From NCBI GenBank assembly GCA_008931825.1, contig QXVZ01015868.1, forward strand, positions 1 through 31,798: 31,798 nucleotides of DNA. Reading direction: 5' to 3'. The notes under the pieces were generated by a model. The model saw only the letters and a list, made by a program, of their open reading frames with translations, did not search any database and was not told the DNA's origin. Source of the DNA: Phallusia fumigata. Taxonomy: Eukaryota > Chordata > Ascidiacea > Phlebobranchia > Ascidiidae. This document shows positions 1 through 10,300 of this stretch, one piece after another. Made by a program: the position numbers and the translations under genes. How positions within the stretch are numbered: position 1 is the first letter of the stretch; the number at the start of each line of letters is the position of its first letter.

Positions 1-2511
1 CGCTGTAGAGTGTCCGTATCAAACCTTAAGCGGATTTTTACAGTGATCGTTCTACTAACTGTTGGAGTGATAGTTGGTCTAGCCCCAAAAACACTTAAGT
101 CGAAAACCGCCAGGTTAAAAGCATCCAAAGCCGCAATTACGGAAATGCGAAGTGCAACACCGACCACAGCGGCAAAGGAGGCAACAGTGGAAAACTTTAC
201 TGCTGCAAACAACAGTTACTATATCCAAGTTGCAAAGGACGTTCCGATTAAATCTTGGACAAGGACTGCGACAGACAGTGAGGAAAATCCAGAGGACTTT
301 GAATGCAACATTCGCCTACCCACGTTGCACTTCACGAACACGTTCAGTCATCTTCCACTGTCGTTTTTGAAATACAACGCCAAGCCTCATGCAATGCCGA
401 AATGCGGCTCGTTGCTTTTCCCTTGGGCACAGATGGAGCAGCGGGCCTGGATGATTTTTATCGTCAAAACATCTCCTAATAACTTTGAACGGAGAAAGCA
501 AATTCGTGAAACTTGGGGTTCGATCGAGGTTTTGCGCAAGAAACGCTTGGTGGTGTTATTTGTTGTAGGGAGAGCAGCAGGGCTGATGGAAGAGCAAGCT
601 CTAAGTGAGGAGAACCAACTGTTTGGAGACATCCTCCAGTGCGAGTTTGAAGACAGCTACAAGAGTTTACCTTTAAAGGTACTTGCGTTATTTAAAGGCA
701 AAATATGTACATTTCGTACACCTTAATCAAACCTAATTAAGGATTTACCCAAAACGAAATTACCTTAAATGGTGAATTCAGGGGCTATAAAAAAGGATCC
801 AGCTGGACTAGAGAGCTATGTATGTGTCCTAGAGACCGTGTAAATAAAATTTTCACATATAAAAGCTTTTTTACAACCTCGTTTTTTAAAGTGTAATGCA
901 CAGTAAATTATTACTTACAATTTTAGCCTCAATTATAATTTTTATTTCCCAAACTATTTGTAAGTATTAGAGGCCCAAAATTGGTTGCATAAACGCTTTG
1001 AACAATTTTTTTTTGAAGCCCTGAGTGAATTTTTTATCAGCTAAAACCTTATGCAGGTTTTGTCAGCGATGCGATATCTACTGGAGGGTCACATAGATTC
1101 ACAGTTTTACACCGTGACTGACGATGATTGCGTGATGCACCTCATGAACATTGTGACGTTTTTTGATCGCGCTGCAAAGAGTGGCGTCTTGTATTGCGGT
1201 TTTCTTTACGATAAAGATTTAAAACCGAACCGAAAGAAAGGGAACAAATGGTATGTTAATAAGCATTGCTGCTAATTTTAAGGTAAAATTTCTTTTTTTT
1301 TGCATAAAACTAAGGAAATTGCACAGATCCCAAATCGTTTACTCAAGAACTGAAATTGGATTGAAAAAACGTTTGAGGTTAAAAATTTGGTGAAAAAAAC
1401 TGTAACATTTTTCTTCATTGACATGTGGTTTGACACGACTTTCATTAAATATCCGCTGCAAAATATATATCTTTCCCAAGGAAATGTAACTTAGCATCAA
1501 AGGCGAATTGGAACTGTGTCATCTAAAACTAAACTTACTATTATTCCAAATGCTTTAAGGGATCAAAGTCGATATTTGTTTTTAGGAAAATTGACATGGA
1601 AACGTACGACCAAACCTACTACCCGACGTTTTGCCACGGTGGCATGTGGACTGTGACAAAATCGTTCATGCGTGACCTTTACTGCATGGCTGAGATGACA
1701 AATCGCAGCAATTTTCATTTGGAAGACGTCTATATCACAGGTATATTCCTAATAGGCAACATCTTCAGTTTCAAAGTTTTAAAATTTGTGGTGTTTTTTG
1801 TTTCTTCATCGCCTGGGCGTTCGTTGTTTGGATTTTGCGTAACAAACAGCAAAATAATTATTTTAGGTCAAATAAAAAACCTTATTAAAACATGCTCACA
1901 GCCGATAAATTGTCTTGATATTTGTAACAGTGTATACTTGTGACAAGCGGTTCCCTCTAACAACGTGGGCAACGTAAGTACGGTTGGGTGCATATGGGCT
2001 AGGGTTTACCTCGCTCCAAAAGCTGCGGTCGGAAAATGGTTAGGTTGGTGGTTACATGGAATGTTTGTAACTCGGGCTAGGAGTTTTACGGGTTTGTTGC
2101 TTCAGAGTAACTCGACGCCCAGGCAACCAACGCACATATTCCGCTTACAATCATATGTTTTGCAAGTCTGAAACCAAGGACATTTATATCTGATTCCTGT
2201 TTTGCTCAGGCATTCTTCGGGAGAAGCTCGGGCATCAGCATCGCGACATCGAACCGGTCGTTACACAAAACGGGCAAAAATACGAGCTGATTTACTATCC
2301 CTGGGACGACACCGAGCGCGGCGCATTAAAAATGCAATCTCGTTGGCAGAGGATGAACCGGACTCTCCCGTGGGGCCAGCAACGGTCGCCGAACAGTCAG
2401 GCTCTCGTTTTGCGCGCAACGCGATCGGACACTGTAAAAAATGTACAGCTACAAGCAACGTGGAGAGCGATACAGGCGAAAAGGAAAAATTTAACTTCGC
2501 GAGTTGTTTGA
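1..2511 (+). CDS. Beta-1,3-glycosyltransferase, GT31 family (beta-1,3-galactosyltransferase-like), 5' partial
   Basis: Exons 1-678, 1057-1250, 1586-1740 and 2210-2511 join in frame to 442 residues, stop TGA at 2509-2511. The frame is open at base 1, and the hydrophobic type II anchor (FTVIVLLTVGVIVGLA) precedes the first in-frame ATG, so the true start lies upstream. GT31 marks appear in order: ERRKQIRETWG, the strand VVLFVVG, the EFEDSYKSLPLK segment, the DDD metal/UDP-sugar site (VTDDDCVMHL), YYPTFCHGG, and EDVYITG with its acidic pair. The family moves galactose or an N-acetylhexosamine from a UDP-sugar in beta-1,3 linkage in the Golgi lumen. The acceptor cannot be told from sequence. A stem of roughly 110 residues separates anchor and catalytic core. 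Splice phases 0, 2 and 1 agree at all junctions. The C-terminal tail is basic and not recognised. No clear AATAAA follows. Confidence 0.9.
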
Positions 2512-4378
2512 TATCGGATCTAATTTGTAACACTTTAATCTCAAGCGTGCTTTTTGATGATTTGGATTTAAACATCAACCACTTATTTGCCACTTCAAAA
2601 ACTTCAAGCTAAGCTTTGAGAGCATAGAAACATTGACAATAGCACTTAGAATTTTATTTCACAGCAACATCTGATTCTGTAGCGAATTAAATGAAAATGT
2701 CGTTTTTTTGGTTTATTTCCGCTTGGTGTCGCTGTTGTGCCAAGTGAACAACTTTTGGCGCTATTATTTATTTGTTTTCTGCATGTAAAGTTGTTACGTT
2801 CACTGTTTGAGATGGCTGTTTTAGCTTCTACGATAAAACCAGACACGAAACTGCGGCACACCAAGACCCTGGATCTTGTGGTTGCGTTGCTGACTGGTGT
2901 ATCAACCAATACACAACAGACCAACAGTTGCAACAGCCACGTTAACGTGCAAAGTTACAACGTTTTCATGCATGTGTTAAGTGCCTACATACCTTGCACG
3001 CTTTTGCATTTTTCCAAAAAAGTTATAACAATGCAAACATTCGAGCATAGTATGCAAACAAAGCATAAGATTTGTATTTTATTAAATCGAGGTGTGTTTT
3101 TATTTTCCCCAATTATTTGTTGTTTGATACAACAAGGTTGTATGTGGGAGTTTACATGACAAACGTCTGCGACTGGTTCACTGTCACAACAATGCACTGT
3201 GCAAACTGTGGTCGATTGATGAAAGGACGGCGTATCGGCAAACGCGCTACCCGCCACGAATTTCCAGGAAATCAGAAGCGAACTGAGTGACGCAATGGGT
3301 GCGCGGCAAGCTGGACATCAAACAAAAAAGGGAAATGATTTTAAGTTACATGAAACCACCTGAGCGCAGTGACATCCTCACTGCACCGTTGCAGTAAATC
3401 AAAGTGGACATGAGATGGCAGCAGTGGATGCATGCTTCTGACAGAGTTGACGCATTTAACTAAGTCCAGTCCCCAAGGTAGCCTCATACAGCTGTGTGAT
3501 ATATGAATATGAACAACGTTTACCTGGACACTGGGTGCAAGTGTGGCCACGTTTACATTGTTCAATTCCGCTTTTTGAAATGTTATTCTCAGATGAAAGC
3601 AAGTTTAAGAAAAAAAAACGTTACACTACTGCACGATACCCGCGAACAAATAACGCTTTAACGTGACTAATGCAACCATCGGCCTGGATGTTGTGTCATA
3701 AATGCGTTCGTTTTTAACGAGCGCCGTTAATCAACGTATTTCCGTAGCATAGAGGAAGCCAAAGGTTTGCACAAAGAGCCTGTCTTAATCGCACAACAAG
3801 CCATTAATATTTTATGTGCATCGACCATGACTGAAACGCAAGAGTAAAATGCATTGCCAAAGGGCTTGTTTTTTTACCTTAACAATCAGCTGAGGTACAA
3901 CTGGATACGCGTGTAACGCCATGTTATAAATATTTAACATTGGGGGTGAGTAGCACCCACAAACTGAACAGCGCGAGCTAAAATCCGCGGTTGGAAGTGA
4001 GTCATAATTCTATTAAAGCTCACCCTTGCCACGAACGTTTGCAAGATAAATGATAACTTGGTACAACCGAAAATAACTCAAGCGACTAAGAACGTTTACC
4101 TTCCTGACCCCAAGTATCTTAGAAAAGTGCTTTGAAAGCTAAAACAGTGATATTACAAAAGACCAGAAAGAAGGAACCTGTATATAATTGGGAGTAACAG
4201 GCATATTTTAATCTTTACAGTTTTAGATCCACACAAGATAAACGTGTCAGCATGTGTGTCATATTCCAATCTTTACAGGTATAAACGACTCTAGGTATAA
4301 GTGTCAGCGTCATTTTCGTGTGTCACGTATGCAGGTTTCTTTGTGCGAGGTGCGCGTGTTTTCAGCTGAGGTTCAAGG
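2512..4378. other. Intergenic region, no gene recognised
   Basis: This 1.9-kb stretch lies between the glycosyltransferase stop and the signal-peptide exon of the first receptor. Open frames on both strands are short, low in complexity and show no family motif or convincing exon boundaries. A perfect 7-bp hairpin occurs at 3366-3384 (GCAGTGA, 5-base loop, TCACTGC). The motif AATCTTTACAG appears twice at about 4210-4280, just upstream of the receptor, which is worth noting as possible promoter sequence but is not supported further. Confidence 0.5.
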
Positions 4379-7300
4379 ATGTACCTTTTCGTCTTGTTGT
4401 TTGTGCTTAATTCTCTAATGCCTCTTCCAGCAGGTGGGTTGCTTTGTTTAGTTGGAAATTTAATGAAGTATGCGTTATCGTCACTTGATAATGCATTCTA
4501 ATACTTTTTGGCTTGTTGGTATTTAGTACCGCAGAGCATAGAACTCCCATCTTTGAATTACAAAGAGTTGTTGAATCGTTTTTTTGCGTGCAACAGAGAA
4601 AACACAAAAGTCTACTCTTTTACAATTTGAATATTGTCGGCCCTAAAATGGTTAAATAACTGGTCCCCATCAAAATTCGGCCAACTTTCTACCAAAACAA
4701 TTCAGGTTATAATTTTTTTGTGTGTCAAAAGGCGACACTACCGGGTCAGAGCCTACCAGACAACACCAAACGTAAGGCGTTAGGTAGACAAATCTAGTCT
4801 GTTGGGAAATTAAACAGCAGCCTTCCTGGTTGACCAATATATTACGTGTATAGATTCGGCAGTTCACACAATCTACGCAATATCGAAAGATAAAAAAACT
4901 CAAGCTGATGCGTCGAAACAGTGCACACAAGATGGCGGAAGGCTGGCAGTGGTTAACGACCAATCTACATACCACATCGTAGAAAACTTTACGGCAGACA
5001 ATGGCGGAAAGACGAATTTAATAGGTAAAACTATTTGTTGCATGACCGACGCATAAACAGAACCTGTTTTCGTTGTGATAGAGAGTGTGTGGGATCTTTA
5101 ATTTTCCTACCTGTACACACACTATTCTGCATTTGCCTGTTATTGTGCTGCTCAGGGTCATCTTTACGCATTGGCAAATCTAGCATAGATTCACAGAGAT
5201 GCCAATCTACGTCTCATTAATAGATCCCTGCTTCTCTAACATTAGTTGCTTCTTAATGGCCCACTGTCTCCGCATTTTTGGAAACAATTCGTTGCATTAC
5301 ACATTACATTTTACTTGTACCTAATTGTTTGCAAATACAAATTTTCAGGTCTTTCTTACTGCAAAAGTGAATGGGAATGGGTTGGCCAGCCATTCATCAC
5401 TGCTGATAAGACGTTCTTGAATTCACTCGAACTAGACAAGGTTAATTCCAGTTACTGTTGCTATGGATTCCAAACAACGACTTCCATCCAGTGCCAGACT
5501 TCGCTACTTCATTTGAACTGTAACAAAACATTCTTTTACGTTTGTGAGTTTTCCAGCAACATTAGTGGTAAGTGACATGATGTATGAGATACAACAGAGA
5601 AGTAACTTTTGGCTGAGAGAAATTTATTTACTTTAAACAATAAGCAGAAAAGAAGTACGTTCGAATAGTAAGCAAAATCCCACTCACTTGTTGCACTAAG
5701 ATTTCATTTCATTCTTTTGTATAACTGCGAATAAAATGTTTAATTCTTGTCCTATTTTTGCACCAGTGCCCAACAACCGTAAACGTAAACACATCTTTCA
5801 AGTCGTTATCAGCCTTCGTGGTTGGAGACAGGAGTCAAATTGACTCTTTCACGTAAGCAGACTCGAGTTAGGTCCGGGGCCAACAATGACTAATTATGAT
5901 AAAAATCCACGGTGTGTAATGACTTACCCGTTTGGCAGTATTTTCTTCAAAACCTTCATAACAGTTTCATTTCCTACTGTAGAAAATGAAATTGTTTTTC
6001 ACTAAATATATTAAGATATTGCCTTTGGCAAAAAACCTCGATTCATCAGCATCAATTCTCTCCTAAACACTTTGAATTGTCCTGTCTACAGTTAAGTAGT
6101 TACAACACTGCTGCATAATTTCTCAATTTTGTTTTACATTTCGGACTGAGCTTTTATTTGCAGAACCGTCATGTGACACTTATGCTTCAAAACTTGCGTA
6201 CTACAACTACCAAGGTAATATTTGAGTTTTCTTAGCTGGTGTTCTTATGCGAAATGCTACAAACACGCAATAACCACATTTTAGATCCGAAGCTCTGCGT
6301 GTCAAGGAACGAAAACAGCACGGATATCGTCAATAGTAAGAACCTAACTTTTGTATTTTCGCAGTTGAAAATTTGCAAAAGATTTTTTGTTGAACAGTAA
6401 CTTCGATACAACGCTACCAAAACTGCTCATCAAATATACCTTGTAAAGATCAGTCCACGAACATGTGTTACAAATGTACTACACGTAAGTTTTGAAGCCT
6501 ATACTTTTTTCAATGTGCAGCAGCATATTCTAAACCTAACGCTTTAGCTGTAGGTAAAAAAACTTAAAAAACATAAAAAATAAAGAAATATTAAAAATAC
6601 ATTCAATACCTTTGGATACAAAAAAAGACAAAACGTATATTTCCTCCTATAATGTAAATTAAAATCCTATGTTGTTTCAAAATTTTTGTTGCGTTATATT
6701 TTTGCAATTCGAACGGATTTTCTGTTTTTTGCAGGGGGCAAAAAGTGCAAACGTCCCCATATACAATCAGTGTATTGGCTTGACACAAATTGTCGAGGCG
6801 CCAATCAGTCGACAAACCAACGATGGTACAGGTGCCTGGCAGAAACATACACACCATGTCGAAAATCAAGTAATACTAAAAACAGCGATAGTGCATGCTT
6901 TCGGTAATCCCTATTCTTGCGATTTTTTGCTTTGTTAACAAACGCCTTACCTCAAGTTAAAACTGATGTGCCACAATCCGGGTCCAAAAAGGTTTTTTTA
7001 ATGATATTGAAAGCTGGTAGCAACTTGTTCCCTTGATGCAAATACGTTCCTTTCTGAAATCAGTGTGTATTACGAGTTAAGAGGTTAATGTTTTAGGTTG
7101 CATGCAAAGGGTGTGTGTCGGTATATAATTTTCTATCGCACAACTAGCGTACATTCATGTTTTTCGATTTAACTTTGCTTTGTGTCAAACTAAAGATTAA
7201 AAGTTTCCGTATGCGGTTTTACAGAGAAGTTTAAAAACAACACAGGAGGAAATGGATGTAACAATGGCTCGCACATTATTTTCAACACTGGAAGCCCATT

Positions 7301-10300
7301 GATCATGTGCACAAAGTACAGTACGTTTACCTCCATCCTGTTCCTGATACCACAAGCCAAACTTTCAAAATACGTTTTTTTTATTTTAGTCCAGTCGAAT
7401 CAAGCCCCAAACGCCACTTGTGTACGAGGCACCGCGCAGCAGGTTAGTTATACTACATACATCCCAATTAAACACGGTGATGCCGGAAACTCGTCAACAT
7501 CCCGAACAACGCGACTGACGAAAACAAGTTCGAAAGACAAGTTCAACAGGACGANCGAGGCGCCAATCAGTCGACAAACCGACGATGGTACAGGTGCCTG
7601 GCAGAAACATACAAATCATGTGGAATATCAAGTAATACTAAAAACAGCGATAGCGTATGCTTTCGGCAATCCCTATTCTTTGCGATTTTTTGCTTTGTTA
7701 ACAAACGCCTTAGCTCAAGTTAAAACTGATTTGCCACAATCCGGGTCCAAAAGCGTTTTTTTAATGATATTGAAAGCTGGTAGCAACTTGTTCCCTTGAT
7801 GTAAATACATTCCTTTCTGAAATCAGTGTGTATTACGAGTTAAGAGGTTAATGTTTTAGGTTGTATGCAAAGGGTGTGTGTCGATATATAATTTTCTATC
7901 GCACAACTAGCGTACATTTATGTTTTTCGATTTAACTTTGCTTTGTGTCAAACTAGAGATTAAAAGTTCCCGTATGCGGTTTTACAGAGAAGTTTAAAAA
8001 CAACACAGGAGGAAATGGGTGTAACAATGGCTCGCACATTATTTTCAACATTGGAAGGCCATTGATCATGTGCACAAAGTACAGTACGTTTACCTCCATC
8101 CTGTTCCTGATACCACAAGCCAAACTTTCAAAATACGTTTTTTTTTAAATTTTAGTCCAATCGAATCAGGCCCCAAACGCCACATGTGTACGAGGCACCG
8201 CGCAGCAGGTTAGTTATACTACATACAACCCAATTAAACACGGTAATGCCGGAAACTCGTCAACATCCCAAACAACGCGGTTGACGAAAACAAGTTCGAA
8301 AGACAAGTTCAACAGGACGACGAAACAACCGTCTACCTCAGGCGTCGCTACAGCAAAAGCGACAACAATAGAAGCGGCAACCCCTTATGATGTTGTTACG
8401 TCGGCAAACATGATGCGGAAAAGAAAATGTACGTGGCAGTTTTGATTATACTACTTNTTTTTGTTGAACAGTAACTTCGATACAACGCTACCAAAACTGC
8501 TCATCAAATATACCTTGTAAAGATCAGTCCACGAACATGTGTTACAAATGTACTACACGTAAGTTTTGAAGCCTATACTTTTTTCAATGTGCAGCAGCAT
8601 ATTCTAAACCTAACGCTTTAGCTGTAGGTAAAAAAACTTAAAAAACATAAAAAATAAAGAAATATTAAAAATACATTCAATACCTTTGGATACAAAAAAA
8701 GACAAAACGTATATTTCCTCCTATAATGTAAATTAAAATCCTATGTTGTTTCAAAATTTTTGTTGCGTTATATTTTTGCAATTCGAACGGATTTTCTGTT
8801 TTTTGCAGGGGGCAAAAAGTGCAAACGTCCCCATATACAATCAGTGTATTGGCTTGACACAAATTGTCGAGGCGCCAATCAGTCGACAAACCAACGATGG
8901 TACAGGTGCCTGGCAGAAACATACACACCATGTCGAAAATCAAGTAATACTAAAAACAGCGATAGTGCATGCTTTCGGTAATCCCTATTCTTGCGATTTT
9001 TTGCTTTGTTAACAAACGCCTTACCTCAAGTTAAAACTGATGTGCCACAATCCGGGTCCAAAAAGGTTTTTTTAATGATATTGAAAGCTGGTAGCAACTT
9101 GTTCCCTTGATGCAAATACGTTCCTTTCTGAAATCAGTGTGTATTACGAGTTAAGAGGTTAATGTTTTAGGTTGCATGCAAAGGGTGTGTGTCGGTATAT
9201 AATTTTCTATCGCACAACTAGCGTACATTCATGTTTTTCGATTTAACTTTGCTTTGTGTCAAACTAAAGATTAAAAGTTTCCGTATGCGGTTTTACAGAG
9301 AAGTTTAAAAACAACACAGGAGGAAATGGATGTAACAATGGCTCGCACATTATTTTCAACACTGGAAGCCCATTGATCATGTGCACAAAGTACAGTACGT
9401 TTACCTCCATCCTGTTCCTGATACCACAAGCCAAACTTTCAAAATACGTTTTTTTTATTTTAGTCCAGTCGAATCAAGCCCCAAACGCCACTTGTGTACG
9501 AGGCACCGCGCAGCAGGTTAGTTATACTACATACATCCCAATTAAACACGGTGATGCCGGAAACTCGTCAACATCCCGAACAACGCGACTGACGAAAACA
9601 AGTTCGAAAGACAAGTTCAACAGGACGACGAAACAACCGTCTACCTCAGGCGTCGCTACAGCAAAAGCGACAACAATAGAAGCGGCAACCCCTTATGATG
9701 TTGTTACGTCGGCAAACATGATGCGGAAAAGAAAATGTACGTGGCACTTTTGATTATACTACTTGTGTATGTTTATGCTTTTTTAACCAAATCGGAACGA
9801 GATGTCCCAGTAAACGAAACAGAAACCTTAAGCTTTTATTCTAGTTGATCTAAATACTTGAAGCATATGCTTGGAAAGATTGGTACTGTATCGTATGGTA
9901 AATAAAACTACTGTGTTTTGATTATTTTGTTAAGGTTAGTGTAGTTTTTGTTTTACTAAAAGCGCTATACTTTATTATTTTTTCATTTTCCTAAAAGTGC
10001 GCTTATTAGCGATGTGTTTACTACTAAGTTTTATTAAACACAATTATTAACTTTTGTCACTCGCAGCAAAGATTTCTTCAAGCGACCCTCTAAAGTTCGA
10101 CGCAAAGCTTTCAAAATGCCTTTCTCGGCCCAAAGCGCCAGGTTGCCATGGAAACGACATTACTGTACGCAACAGCAGTGATCTGCAGAAAATAATTTTG
10201 GAAAAACAACCCATTGCAGTGTTCAAAAGCGCCGAAGTGTCCGAAATTGGTTTGATTGCCAATACGTCGATTGCCGTTGTGGCAGCCGTATCTAAACCCA

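Noticed and set aside
2646-3290. Overlapping short frames on both strands after the glycosyltransferase
   Set aside because: No family motif, poor composition, no splice partners.
6870-6910. Later donor GGTAATCC for receptor 1 exon 7 (after about 6907)
   Set aside because: It gives phase 2 and a stop in the next exon, and copy B lacks the GT there; the donor at 6870 keeps phase 1 in both copies.
7374-7389. Apparent 16-bp GT-AG intron before receptor 1 exon 9
   Set aside because: Too short to splice and in the wrong phase; the donor GTACGT at 7321 gives a 69-bp intron with the right phase.
7299-7799. Long open frame running across the n at 7555
   Set aside because: It reads through an intron (7321-7389) and a contig join; the divergent copy has a stop in that intron, so the read-through is not coding.
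8677-8943. Minus-strand frame of 88 codons opposite exon 7 (also at 6603-6869)
   Set aside because: Shadow frame of the plus-strand exon and intron; appears twice only because the block is duplicated.
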